Shown here: positions 8,362 to 16,923 of the stretch, in pieces | Layout: every line of letters begins with the position of its first letter | How positions within the stretch are numbered: the first letter of the stretch is position 1 | DNA from: Gemmatimonadota bacterium | Lineage (GTDB): Bacteria > Gemmatimonadota > Gemmatimonadetes > Gemmatimonadales > Gemmatimonadaceae | Direction of reading: 5' to 3' | Assembly (NCBI GenBank): GCA_028287305.1 | Contig: JAQBPX010000037.1 | Location: forward strand, 42,727 to 106,726 | DNA length: 64,000 nucleotides | The notes under the pieces: generated by a model | What the model was told of the DNA's origin: nothing | Databases searched by the model: none | What the model saw: only the letters and a program-made list of their open reading frames with translations | Made by a program: the position numbers and the translations under genes

Positions 8362-10962
8362 TCAGCGCGGGGTGATGGTTCGATCATGGAAGAGCATGGA
8401 CGATGGAATGCGCTGGCGTCGCATCCCCGGACCGTCCACGAAGAGCTCGAGCGCCATCGGCCCGTAGCCCTGGAAGTAGCCGACGGTGATCGGGTGCAGG
8501 CCGGCCTGCAGCGCCACGGAACCCCAGGTCTCGGTGGTCTTCGGCGACTGGCCCACCGACCAGAACACGTTCTGGTCGCCGATCCACATCGCCGCGCCAT
8601 CGTCGGAGCGCGCGAGGAAGGTGTACACGCCGGTCGTCGGCACGCGGATGTAGCCGGTGTAGCGGAAGGAAAACATCTCGCTGGTGTCGCGCGGCGCGAG
8701 CGAGAAGTTGGCGACGGTGCCGGTCTTCTTCGCCACCACGTCACCGGCGCGCGCCTCCGGCCGCTCCACCTGGAAGCGGACCGGCCAGTTCATGCGGTAC
8801 GCGGGTTCGTGCGTGGTGTCGGCGTAATACGCGTAGCCCAGCCCCGGGGCGAGCGACGCCACCGTCACCGGCGCGCGCCCTGCCCCGCGCCGATAGTCCA
8901 TCCGCGCCTCCGGCGCCGACGTCGCCCTTCCATTCGCGAACGACCGCGCGCGCACGGTGCCCGTCGCGCGCATCGTGAACGGCCCCGCGTAGCGCGGGCT
9001 GGATGCACCCGGCTCGCTGCCGTCGGTGGTGTAGCGCACCTCCCCCGGCACGCCCTGCGAGATGTCCACGCGCACCGAATCCGTGAACTCCGCGAGCTCT
9101 GGCAGGATGAACGGCGCCAGTCCGTGATTCACCGCTGCCGTGCGCGCCGTGTCGAACTTGAGCGTCGCACGGTCGTAGGTGAAGAATCCGTTGAGCTCCA
9201 CCTCCACGTCGGTGAGCTGCGTATACACGCCGGCACCGATGCCATGCGTCGCATGGTCGTGCCAGAGCCGCTTCACCAGCAGGTCGTAGCGATCCTGCAG
9301 CGCCTGCTCGTTCGCGAACAGCCCGCCGTATCCCCAGCTGTCCCCTGCCCACGCATGGCCGGCCACCTTGTACCCCAACCCGCCGAATTCACCGACCACG
9401 GCGAGCTTCCCCTGCTCGCCCCGCATCGCCTGCGGGCCCTGGTAACGATGGACGTCGATGATGTCGCCCGCCCCCGAGTGCTGCCAGCCACTCACGTCGT
9501 TGATCAGGCGGCTCGCATCCATCTGGCGGATGATCGACACCACGCGCGGCGTGTCGAACTGCCCCCATTTCTCGTTGAACGGCACCCACACCACGATGGA
9601 CGGCGAGTTGCGGCGTCCCTCGATCATCCGTCGCATCTCCGACACGAAGTGCCCCTGCGCCTCCTTCGTGTCGTTCCAGCCACTCGGCATGTCCTGCCAC
9701 ACGGCGAGCCCCAGCTTGTCCGCCCAGTAGTACCAGCGCGGCGACTCGACCTTGATGTGCTTTCGCACCATGTTGAAGCCGAGCGACTTCATCGCCACGA
9801 TGTCGGAACGCAGCGCCGCCTCGGTGGGCGCGGTGTACAGTCCGTCGGGCCACCAGCCCTGGTCCAGCGGTCCGAGCTGGAACACCGGTGCGCCGTTCAG
9901 CGCCATGTGCACGGTGCCGGCATGGTCGGTCATGAGCCCGATGCTCCGCATCCCGAAGTAGCTGCGCACCGAGTCCACCACGCGGCCCTTGTCCACCAGC
10001 CGCACGTCCAGGTCGTAGAGGAACGGATCCTCCGGTGACCAGAGGTGCGGCTTGGGAACCGCGACCTTCAACTCCACGCCCGGCAGCCCCGTCGCGCGGC
10101 CCACCACGATGCCGTTCGCCGATGCTACGACGTCCACGCGCTGCGAGGTGCTGCGGGCACCCTCCGGCGTCACCGCCAGTCGCAGTGCGCGACGCCCGAC
10201 GTCCGGGGTCATGCTGAGTCGCCCGATCGAGGAAGCGGGCACGGGCTCGAGCCATACCGTCTGCCAGATGCCGGTGACCGGCGTATACCAGATCCCCTCC
10301 GGCGTGCTCACCTGCTTGCCGCGCGGCTGCCCGAAGGCATCGGTGGGGTCGAACACGGTGACGACCAGCTCCTGCGAGGCCCCCGCGCGCAGCGCGTCAC
10401 TGATGTCGGCGTCGATCGGGTCGTAGCCGCCACTGTGATCGGCCACCATGCGGCCGTTGACGTACACGGTACAGTGCCAGTCGCAGGCATCCACGTGCAG
10501 CTTCAGCCGCTCACCCTGCCCCAGTGCCGCGGGAGAGAAGGTGCGACGGTACGCCACGCGCTCGGCGTGCGTCCCAACGCCCGACAGCGCCGCTTCCGGC
10601 GCGAACGGCACCAGGATGCGCTGCGCGGCGAATGCGGTTGCGGCCGGGAGCGGCAGCGGGCCGGATGGTCCGGCGCCCGTTGCCACCGACGAGAGCGGCG
10701 ACGCGGGCGCGTGCGTGATGCTCGCCTCGATCACCGCGAAGTCCCACATCCCGTTCAGGTTCTGCCAGCGCGACCGGACCATCTGCGGGCGCGGGTAGTC
10801 GGGCAGCACCGCATTCGGGTCGACGTCGGCCGCCCATCGCGTGAGCAGGCGACCCTGTACGGGACGCCATCCCGTCGCCTGCCCGCGCACGGTGGCGGGC
10901 GGCAGTCCGCCGAGCATGAGGATTCCGGCGACGAGTGCACGGCGTCGGGACTGGCTGGTCAT
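8362..10962 (-). CDS. GH2 glycoside hydrolase with chitobiase-like and PA14 C-terminal domains
   Basis: An 866-residue secreted glycoside hydrolase of family 2 (beta-galactosidase, glucuronidase or furanosidase group). The signal region begins MTSQSRRRALVAGILMLGG, with a Tat-like SRR pattern. The N-terminal sugar-binding domain holds YVNGRMVADHSGGYDP; the TIM barrel carries the acid/base in VVWVPFNEKWG and the probable nucleophile in VVGEFGG. The C-terminus has a chitobiase/Fn3-like segment (YTTDGSEPGASSPRY) and a PA14 domain (GYIRVPTTGVYTFLARSDDG), which is often carbohydrate-binding. The true start is the ATG at 10962, overlapping the LacI stop (ATGA). The frame stays open upstream, but that part lies over LacI and is not protein-like. 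Confidence 0.88.
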   Translation of the reverse strand: MTSQSRRRALVAGILMLGGLPPATVRGQATGWRPVQGRLLTRWAADVDPNAVLPDYPRPQMVRSRWQNLNGMWDFAVIEASITHAPASPLSSVATGAGPSGPLPLPAATAFAAQRILVPFAPEAALSGVGTHAERVAYRRTFSPAALGQGERLKLHVDACDWHCTVYVNGRMVADHSGGYDPIDADISDALRAGASQELVVTVFDPTDAFGQPRGKQVSTPEGIWYTPVTGIWQTVWLEPVPASSIGRLSMTPDVGRRALRLAVTPEGARSTSQRVDVVASANGIVVGRATGLPGVELKVAVPKPHLWSPEDPFLYDLDVRLVDKGRVVDSVRSYFGMRSIGLMTDHAGTVHMALNGAPVFQLGPLDQGWWPDGLYTAPTEAALRSDIVAMKSLGFNMVRKHIKVESPRWYYWADKLGLAVWQDMPSGWNDTKEAQGHFVSEMRRMIEGRRNSPSIVVWVPFNEKWGQFDTPRVVSIIRQMDASRLINDVSGWQHSGAGDIIDVHRYQGPQAMRGEQGKLAVVGEFGGLGYKVAGHAWAGDSWGYGGLFANEQALQDRYDLLVKRLWHDHATHGIGAGVYTQLTDVEVELNGFFTYDRATLKFDTARTAAVNHGLAPFILPELAEFTDSVRVDISQGVPGEVRYTTDGSEPGASSPRYAGPFTMRATGTVRARSFANGRATSAPEARMDYRRGAGRAPVTVASLAPGLGYAYYADTTHEPAYRMNWPVRFQVERPEARAGDVVAKKTGTVANFSLAPRDTSEMFSFRYTGYIRVPTTGVYTFLARSDDGAAMWIGDQNVFWSVGQSPKTTETWGSVALQAGLHPITVGYFQGYGPMALELFVDGPGMRRQRIPSSMLFHDRTITPR

Positions 10963-12068
10963 GCGGGCGTTGGGTATGGGGAGTCGTGAACCGCGGCGGG
11001 ACCGCGCGGGACCGCCGGCGATCGGACAGCGCGCGCGGAATGCAGGGAGCGGGTGGATTCGCGCACCACCAGGGGCGCTTCGAGGTAGGCCTTCTGCACC
11101 GGCACCTCGGTCTTCGACTGCACGTGCGTGATCAGCATGTCCGCGGCGATCTCGCCCATGCGGCGCGTGGGGACCTTCACGGTGGTCAGCGGTACGTGCA
11201 GGTACGCCGAGAGGGGGATGTCGTCGAAGCCCACCACCGACACGTCGTCCGGCACGCCGAGGCCGAGCTCTCGCAGCGCGCAGCACAGTCCCACCGCGAC
11301 GAGGTCGTTGTAGCAGGTGACCGCCGTGGGGCGCTCGTCCGCCGGCAGGTTGCGGAAGTAGCCCAGCCCCGCGCGGTATCCATCCTCGAGGTGCGCGCCG
11401 GCCCACACGACATCGGCGTCCCCGAACACCAGGTGCGATGCGCTGCATGCCCGCCGCACGCCGTCCAGCCGCTCCAGGGTGTGCATCGAGTAGGGCGGGC
11501 CCGCGAAGTGGACCAGGCGGGTGTGCCCGTGATCGATCAGGTGCTCGGCCGCGCGGCGCGAGGCGTCGAGGTTGTCGATGTCCACCAGGCTCGCCGGCAC
11601 GCCGCGCACGGACTCGAGGAGCACGAAGGGAAAGTTCCGTCGCTTGAGCTCGAAGAAATGCGAGAGGTCTGCGTCCGCATCCAGCACGGGCGTCGCGATC
11701 AGCCCCTCCACGTGCTTCGCGCGCAGCAGCTCCACGGCGCGGCGCTCGGCGGCGTACTCGCCCTCGGAGCTGAGCACCACCAGCGAGTAGCCGTTCTTCT
11801 CCGCACACGCGCGGGCCCCCAGCGCCACTTCGGCGTAGTACGGATTGTCGATCTCCTTCACCACGAGTCCCAGGCTCCGCCCCTCCACCTGCCGCGATCG
11901 CCGCGAGTGCTGCGTGGGGCGGTAGTTGAGGCGGGAGATGGCGTCGAGCACGCGCGTGCGGGTGGCGGCGCTCGTCGAGCCGGCGTCATTCAGCACGGCG
12001 GAGACGGTCGCCTTTGAAACGCCCGCCTCGCGTGCGACATCCGTGATCGTGGCTCGCTCGAACGGCAT
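10959..12068 (-). CDS. LacI family transcriptional regulator
   Basis: A 369-residue LacI/GalR repressor. The helix-turn-helix is at the extreme N-terminus (ATITDVAREAGVSKATVSAV), followed by the hinge helix (RLNYRPTQHSRR) and a periplasmic-binding-protein-like effector domain ending with GFDDIPLSAYLHVPLTTV, a strong family signature. The start is ATG 12068 because the HTH begins there. It heads the glycan operon and overlaps the GH2 gene by 4 bp. Two palindromes in the divergent promoter region (12142-12157 and 12263-12274) have the form expected of its operators, so it probably represses both its own operon and the ABC importer until an inducing sugar appears. Confidence 0.95.
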   Translation of the reverse strand: MPFERATITDVAREAGVSKATVSAVLNDAGSTSAATRTRVLDAISRLNYRPTQHSRRSRQVEGRSLGLVVKEIDNPYYAEVALGARACAEKNGYSLVVLSSEGEYAAERRAVELLRAKHVEGLIATPVLDADADLSHFFELKRRNFPFVLLESVRGVPASLVDIDNLDASRRAAEHLIDHGHTRLVHFAGPPYSMHTLERLDGVRRACSASHLVFGDADVVWAGAHLEDGYRAGLGYFRNLPADERPTAVTCYNDLVAVGLCCALRELGLGVPDDVSVVGFDDIPLSAYLHVPLTTVKVPTRRMGEIAADMLITHVQSKTEVPVQKAYLEAPLVVRESTRSLHSARAVRSPAVPRGPAAVHDSPYPTPA

Positions 12069-12141
12069 CGCTGCGATGGTGACCTCGAAGAAATGGAGCG
12101 AAGTGAGCTGCGGCGGCATTTGACCCGAACACGAACGAACT

Positions 12142-12157
12142 GGTTCGAACCGGTTCA
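12142..12157. promoter_or_regulatory. Operator-like palindromes, LacI-side
   Basis: Two overlapping perfect 10-bp palindromes, GGTTCGAACC (12142-12151) and GAACCGGTTC (12147-12156). They lie just downstream of the minus-strand -10 box, about +3 to +18 relative to the expected transcript start. The second shares the GAAC-NN-GTTC plan with the site at 12263-12274. Assignment to the LacI repressor is inference from position and form. Confidence 0.6.
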
Positions 12158-12166
12158 GGCCGGGCA

Positions 12167-12195
12167 ACCGTAGCGCATCCCGGAAGTGCTGTCAA
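12167..12195 (-). promoter_or_regulatory. Promoter for the LacI/glycan operon
   Basis: On the minus strand, TTGACA (12195-12190) is followed after exactly 17 bp by TACGGT (12172-12167). It would start transcription near 12160, about 90 bp upstream of the LacI ATG. It is a perfect -35 with a moderate -10. Confidence 0.55.
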
Positions 12196-12223
12196 GAATC
12201 CCCCAAATGCTCCCGCCGCACGC

Positions 12224-12252
12224 TTGACATCCCGCTCGCGGCGCCGTACTCA
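12224..12252 (+). promoter_or_regulatory. Promoter for the ABC sugar importer operon
   Basis: TTGACA (12224-12229), a 17-bp spacer, then TACTCA (12247-12252). It mirrors the minus-strand promoter and points to the importer genes beginning at 12322. The -35 is perfect and the -10 is weak. Confidence 0.5.
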
Positions 12253-12262
12253 CTGTTCCACC

Positions 12263-12274
12263 TGAACGTGTTCA
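12263..12274. promoter_or_regulatory. Operator-like palindrome, importer side
   Basis: TGAACGTGTTCA has perfect 5-bp arms around a GT centre and sits about +4 to +16 after the importer promoter, mirroring the site on the other side. It would block initiation if bound by the LacI protein. Binding is inferred. Confidence 0.58.
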
Positions 12275-12321
12275 AGCCGGTTCGGACGCCGGACTGGCCC
12301 CCTCACCACGCTCCCACGCCC

Positions 12322-13302
12322 ATGTCCTCTCCTGCCCCGTCGTCTCGCATGCCCGGCGTCCGCACGGCGCTCCTCTGCCTCGCCGCCTCGTTCGCCGCGA
12401 CATTCGTCTCCGGCTGCGCCAAACGCGACGCGACGCAGTTCGTCGTGGGCTTCTCGCAGATGGAGAGTGACAACCCCTGGCGCCTGGCCGAGACCAAGAG
12501 CCTCAAGGACGAGGCGGCGAAGCGCGGCATCCAGCTGGTGGTCACCGACGCCCAGGGACAGACGGCCAAGCAGGTGGCCGACGTCGAGGACCTCATCGCG
12601 CGCCACGTGAACGTGATCCTGCTCGCGCCGCGCGAGTTCGAGGGCCTCGCCCCCGCGCTCGCCGCCGCCAAGGCTGCCAACATCCCGGTGATCCTGGTGG
12701 ACCGCGCAGCCGCCGGCACCGCCGGCACCGACTACGTGACGCTGCTCGCCTCGAACTTCGTGGAGCAGGGCCGCCGCGCCGGCGAGTGGCTCGCGGCCCA
12801 GACCAACGGCAAGGCCGACATCGTGGAACTCTCCGGCACGCCCGGCGCCTCGGTGGCGGCCGATCGCGGCCAGGGCTTTCGCGACGAGATCGCCAGGCAC
12901 CCCGACATGAAGATCGTCGCCACGCAGACGGGCGACTTCTCCCGCGCCAAGGCGCAGGGCGTGATGCAGAACCTCGCGCAGTCGCTCGGCCGGAAGATCA
13001 CCGCGGTCTACGCGCACAACGACGAGATGGCGCTCGGCGCCGTGCAGGCGCTCGTCGCGGCAGGGTTCAAGCCGGGCGTCGACGTACGCGTGGTCTCGGT
13101 GGACGGCGAGCGCGCCGCGCTCGAGGCGATCGATCGCGGGGAGCTGGGTGCCACCGTGGAGAGCAACCCGCGCTTCGGCCCCCTTGCCTTCGACACCATC
13201 GAGAAGATGCGAAAGGGCGAGAAGCTCCCTCCCAAGATCCTGATCACCGACCGCTTCTTCGAGAAGTCGAACGCGAAGCAGTTCATCGGCGAAGCGTACT
13301 GA
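12322..13302 (+). CDS. ytfQ: Sugar ABC transporter substrate-binding lipoprotein (YtfQ-like)
   Basis: A 326-residue type I periplasmic sugar-binding protein. The signal peptide ends FVSGCAKRD with a good lipobox, so it is lipid-anchored. The mature part opens FVVGFSQMESDNPWRLAETK and continues with VYAHNDEMALGAVQAL and VVSVDG. From memory this resembles Escherichia coli YtfQ, which binds galactofuranose and also arabinose. ATG 12322 gives the best signal peptide; a GTG at 12268 lies inside the operator and is unlikely. It is the first gene of a four-gene importer, with one base before the ATPase start. Ligand identity is inferred. Confidence 0.88.
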   Translation: MSSPAPSSRMPGVRTALLCLAASFAATFVSGCAKRDATQFVVGFSQMESDNPWRLAETKSLKDEAAKRGIQLVVTDAQGQTAKQVADVEDLIARHVNVILLAPREFEGLAPALAAAKAANIPVILVDRAAAGTAGTDYVTLLASNFVEQGRRAGEWLAAQTNGKADIVELSGTPGASVAADRGQGFRDEIARHPDMKIVATQTGDFSRAKAQGVMQNLAQSLGRKITAVYAHNDEMALGAVQALVAAGFKPGVDVRVVSVDGERAALEAIDRGELGATVESNPRFGPLAFDTIEKMRKGEKLPPKILITDRFFEKSNAKQFIGEAY

Positions 13303-13303
13303 G

Positions 13304-14866
13304 ATGAGCGACGCCCCCCTTCTCCGGATGGAAGGGATCTCCAAGGCCTTCGGCGGCGCCATGGCACTCGACCGCGTGGACCTCTCGCTCCAGCGCGGCG
13401 AGGTCCACGCGCTCGTGGGCGAGAATGGCGCGGGAAAGTCCACGCTCATGAAGATCCTCACCGGCGCGTATCACCGGGATGCCGGCGTCGTACAGCTCGA
13501 GGGCAGCGAGGTGGACTTCGACACACCCGCCGATGCGCAGGGGGCGGGCGTGTGCGCGGTGCACCAGGAGATTCACCTGCTCTCGCATCGCACGGTGGCC
13601 GAGAACATCTACATCGGGCGCGAGCCCACCAGGTACGGCTTCATCGACTGGGGCCGCATGAACGCGCAGGCGGCCGAGCTGCTCCGCGGACTGGGGCTCG
13701 ACATCGACCCGGAAGCGACCGTCGAGTCGCTCAACACCGCGCGCCAGCAGATGGTGGCCATCGCGCGCGGCGTGTCGCTCGGTGCCAGGGTGCTGGTGCT
13801 CGACGAACCGACCAGCTCACTCTCGCCGCGCGAGGTCTCCATCCTCTACGAGCTGGTCGCGCGCCTCAAGGCCAACGGCACGGCCATCGTGTACATCAGC
13901 CATCGCTTCGATGAGCTCTACGCCATCTGCGATCGCGTCACCGTGCTGCGCGACGGCAAGCTCGTCGCCACCCGCGCGATGGCCGGGCTCGAGCGCCTTG
14001 ACCTCGTCTGCCTGATGCTCGGCAAGTCGCGCGAGGCACTCCGCGATGGCGTCACCGGCTTCGGCGACCACCGCGACGCGGGTGAGGCCGTGGCCGATCG
14101 CCCTGCCGTGCTGCGGACCGAGCACGTCGCGAGCGGTGCCAAGCTGCACGACGTGAGCTTCGAGGTGCGCCCCGGCGAGATCGTGGGGCTGGCCGGGTTG
14201 CTCGGCTCCGGGCGCACCGAGACGGCGCGCGCGATCTTCGGCGCCGACGTGCGTAACGGCGGCACCGTGTTCGTGCATGGTGAGTCGGTGAACCCGCGTA
14301 CGCCCGACGACGCGATCCGGATGGGCGTGGGGTTCGTGTCGGAGGATCGCAAGGCCGAGGGGATCATCCCGGAACTCTCGATTCGCGAGAACCTCACGCT
14401 CGCCGCGTTGCCGACCCTCACGAAATTCGGCGTGGTGTCGCGCGTGAAGCAGCGCGAGATCGTGGAGCGCTACATGACGCGACTCGGCATCAAGGCGTCG
14501 AGCGCCGACCAGCGGATTCGCGAGCTCTCAGGCGGGAACCAGCAGAAGGTGCTGCTCGCGCGGTGGCTGTGCACCGATCCGAAGCTGCTCATCCTGGACG
14601 AGCCGACGCGCGGCATCGACATCGGCGCCAAGGGAGAGATCCAGCGGCTGGTGAACGAGCTCGCGAAGCTCGGCATGGGCGTGCTCATGATCTCGAGCGA
14701 GATCGAGGAGCTCACCGAGGGCAGCACCCGCGTGGTGGTGCTCCGCGACGGCTGCAGCGTGGCCGAGCTGACTGGCGCGGAGATTTCGCCGCAGGCGATC
14801 ATTCGCGCGATGGCGTCCGACTCGCCCGCCGCGAGCGCAGTGAACGCGACCAGTCCCGTGAGCTGA
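13304..14866 (+). CDS. ytfR: Sugar ABC transporter ATP-binding protein, two ATPase domains (YtfR-like)
   Basis: A 520-residue double ATPase of the RbsA/MglA/YtfR class that powers sugar import. Domain 1 has Walker A GENGAGKST (39-47) and Walker B VLVLDEPTSSLS. Domain 2 has a modified Walker A, GLLGSGRTE, a clear signature LSGGNQQKV and Walker B LLILDEPTRGID. A non-canonical second P-loop is normal in this family. It starts one base after the binding-protein stop and ends just before the first permease. Confidence 0.93.
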   Translation: MSDAPLLRMEGISKAFGGAMALDRVDLSLQRGEVHALVGENGAGKSTLMKILTGAYHRDAGVVQLEGSEVDFDTPADAQGAGVCAVHQEIHLLSHRTVAENIYIGREPTRYGFIDWGRMNAQAAELLRGLGLDIDPEATVESLNTARQQMVAIARGVSLGARVLVLDEPTSSLSPREVSILYELVARLKANGTAIVYISHRFDELYAICDRVTVLRDGKLVATRAMAGLERLDLVCLMLGKSREALRDGVTGFGDHRDAGEAVADRPAVLRTEHVASGAKLHDVSFEVRPGEIVGLAGLLGSGRTETARAIFGADVRNGGTVFVHGESVNPRTPDDAIRMGVGFVSEDRKAEGIIPELSIRENLTLAALPTLTKFGVVSRVKQREIVERYMTRLGIKASSADQRIRELSGGNQQKVLLARWLCTDPKLLILDEPTRGIDIGAKGEIQRLVNELAKLGMGVLMISSEIEELTEGSTRVVVLRDGCSVAELTGAEISPQAIIRAMASDSPAASAVNATSPVS

Positions 14867-14868
14867 CC

Positions 14869-15852
14869 ATGGCCCAGTCACTCGGGCTCGACCCGTCCGT
14901 GCCCCCGGCACGCCCCGCACGGCAGTGGAAGCCACGCGCGGGGATTTCCGCCTATGCGGCGCTCGGCGCGCTGCTGGTGCTGGTGATCGGCAATGCGCTG
15001 TTTACGCCGAACTTCGCGACGTCGAGCAACCTCTGGAACGTGTTGCTGCAGGTTTCCACCGTGGTGCTCACCGCCGTGGGGATGACGCTCGTGATCGCGA
15101 CTGGCGGCATCGACCTCTCGGTGGGATCGGTGATGGCGGTGGCGGGCGCGGTGGCCGCGGTGCTGCTGCCGCGAGGCGTGATGGTCGCCGTGCTCGCCGC
15201 GCTGGTGGTCGCGACGCTGATGGGCATCGTGAACGGCAGCCTGATTGCGGGGATGCGCGTGCAGCCGATCGTCGTCACGCTCGCGACGCTCATTGCCGGT
15301 CGGGGGCTGGCGCAGGTGATCAGCCACGAGGGCGAGCTCGTCACCATCAGCGATCCGGCGTTCGACGTGCTCGGTCGCGGACACCTGGGCCCCGTGCCAG
15401 TGCAGGTGCTGATCGCACTCGTAGCGGTGGGGATCGCAATATTCCTGCTGCGCGCCACGCCCTTCGGGCGCTACGTGCTGGCGTCGGGTGGCAACGCGCC
15501 GGCGGCGCGGCTGGCGGGGGTGCCCGTGCGCCGGACCGTGATCACGGTCTATGCGATGAGTGCCTTCCTCGCCGGCGTGGCGGGACTCGTGGTCGCGTCG
15601 AGGCTGGGCGCGAGCGATGCGGCCAAGATCGGGCTCAACATGGAGCTGGATGCGATCGCCGCCGTGGTCGTGGGCGGCACCGCGCTCTCGGGCGGGCGCG
15701 CGACCATCGCCGGCAGCGTGGTGGGTGCGCTGATCATGCAGGTGATCGCCACCAGCTTCAACATGCTGCTCGTGCCGTACGCCTGGTCGCTCGCCCTCAA
15801 GGCGCTGATCATCCTGGTCGCAGTGTACCTGCAGCGTCCGAGGCGCGTATGA
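14869..15852 (+). CDS. ytfT: Sugar ABC transporter permease 1 (YtfT-like)
   Basis: A 327-residue inner-membrane permease of the ribose/galactofuranose importer class, with about eight to ten hydrophobic segments. The core motif VGMTLVIATGGIDLSVGSVM and the cytoplasmic LDAIAAVVVGGTALSGG loop are diagnostic. The start is ATG 14869, two bases after the ATPase stop; the frame upstream belongs to the ATPase gene. A second, non-identical permease follows, so the pore is probably a heterodimer as in the YtfT/YjfF system. Confidence 0.9.
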   Translation: MAQSLGLDPSVPPARPARQWKPRAGISAYAALGALLVLVIGNALFTPNFATSSNLWNVLLQVSTVVLTAVGMTLVIATGGIDLSVGSVMAVAGAVAAVLLPRGVMVAVLAALVVATLMGIVNGSLIAGMRVQPIVVTLATLIAGRGLAQVISHEGELVTISDPAFDVLGRGHLGPVPVQVLIALVAVGIAIFLLRATPFGRYVLASGGNAPAARLAGVPVRRTVITVYAMSAFLAGVAGLVVASRLGASDAAKIGLNMELDAIAAVVVGGTALSGGRATIAGSVVGALIMQVIATSFNMLLVPYAWSLALKALIILVAVYLQRPRRV

Positions 15853-16838
15853 CGACCGGCATGCTCCCCGCCCTCCGCGGTCACTTCACCAGCAGCCGCG
15901 CGGTGAGCCTGCTGCAGCGCGGCGGCGCAGTCGTCGCGCTCGTGATCGCCTGCATTGCCGGGTCGATGCGCTACTACGCGTTCGCGACGCCGGAGAACCT
16001 GCTCAACGTGCTGCGCCAGAACAGCATGCTCGGGCTCGTGGCGCTCGGCATGACGTTCGTGATCCTCACCGGTGGCATCGACCTCTCGGTGGGCGCGCTG
16101 CTCGCGGTGTCGGGCGTGATTGCCGCCATGCTGTCGAAGCATGGCTCACTGCTCGCGCTTGCCGGCGGCATCGGTGCCGCCACCGCGCTCGGCGTCGTGA
16201 ACGGCCTGCTGATCACCAGGGCGCGCATCCAGCCGTTCATCGTGACGCTGGCGATGATGATCGCCGCGCGCGGGGCGGCGCTGGCCGTCACATCCGAGCA
16301 GAGCATCCCTGCCAGCCCCCAAGCGAGTGCGCTCACCTGGCTGGGCCGTGGGCAGCTCGGTCCCGTGCCGGTGCCGGTGGTGCTCTTCTTCCTGGCCTAT
16401 GCAGTCGCCTGGGTGACGCTGCGCTACACGCGCTTCGGCCGATATGTGTACGCCGTGGGCGACAGCGAGGAGGCGGCGCGCCTCATGGGCCTTCCCGCAG
16501 ACCGTCTCGTACTGGCGACGTACGCGCTCAGCGGCGCGCTCGCGGGGCTCGCCGGAGTGGTGCTCGCGGGCAGGCTGGGCGCGGGCCAACCGGTGGCCGG
16601 CACGGGATGGGAGCTGGACGCCATCGCCGCCGTGGTCGTGGGGGGCACCCTGCTCACCGGTGGACAGGGAGGCGCCGGCGCCACCATCATTGGGGTGTTG
16701 CTCCTCGGGGTGATCTTCAACCTCTTCAACCTCGAGGGCACCATCAGTCCCTGGTGGCAATGGGTGTTGCGGGGGACCTTCCTGATGGGCGTGGTGATCA
16801 TCCAGGGGCGACTCCAGCGACGGGCTCGCTCGCACTGA
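15849..16838 (+). CDS. yjfF: Sugar ABC transporter permease 2 (YjfF-like)
   Basis: A 329-residue permease paralogous to the preceding one. It carries LGMTFVILTGGIDLSVGALL and WELDAIAAVVVGGTLLTGGQ and ends in a basic tail. The ATG overlaps the stop of permease 1 (ATGA), so the two are translationally coupled. Two different permeases after one double ATPase is the organisation of the E. coli galactofuranose importer YtfQRT-YjfF, and unlike rbs or mgl systems, which use one permease. No clear terminator follows it. Confidence 0.9.
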   Translation: MTTGMLPALRGHFTSSRAVSLLQRGGAVVALVIACIAGSMRYYAFATPENLLNVLRQNSMLGLVALGMTFVILTGGIDLSVGALLAVSGVIAAMLSKHGSLLALAGGIGAATALGVVNGLLITRARIQPFIVTLAMMIAARGAALAVTSEQSIPASPQASALTWLGRGQLGPVPVPVVLFFLAYAVAWVTLRYTRFGRYVYAVGDSEEAARLMGLPADRLVLATYALSGALAGLAGVVLAGRLGAGQPVAGTGWELDAIAAVVVGGTLLTGGQGGAGATIIGVLLLGVIFNLFNLEGTISPWWQWVLRGTFLMGVVIIQGRLQRRARSH

Positions 16839-16912
16839 GAACACTGGCCTGCCCGCGCCTGGATTGGGGATTGGCCCCGGTAATGCGCAGTACCCACGCG
16901 GTGCCGCGACAA

Positions 16913-16918
16913 AGGAGG
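16913..16918 (+). promoter_or_regulatory. Strong Shine-Dalgarno for the orphan plug protein
   Basis: AAAGGAGGT precedes the ATG at 16924 with ideal spacing. It is one of the strongest ribosome-binding sites in the window and fixes the start of the next gene. Confidence 0.8.
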
Positions 16919-16923
16919 TTTCC

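Noticed and set aside
10963..11808. Upstream extension of the GH2 frame by about 280 residues
   Set aside because: This part overlaps LacI in another frame, is Arg/Gly-rich and would precede the signal peptide. ATG 10962 is clearly the start.
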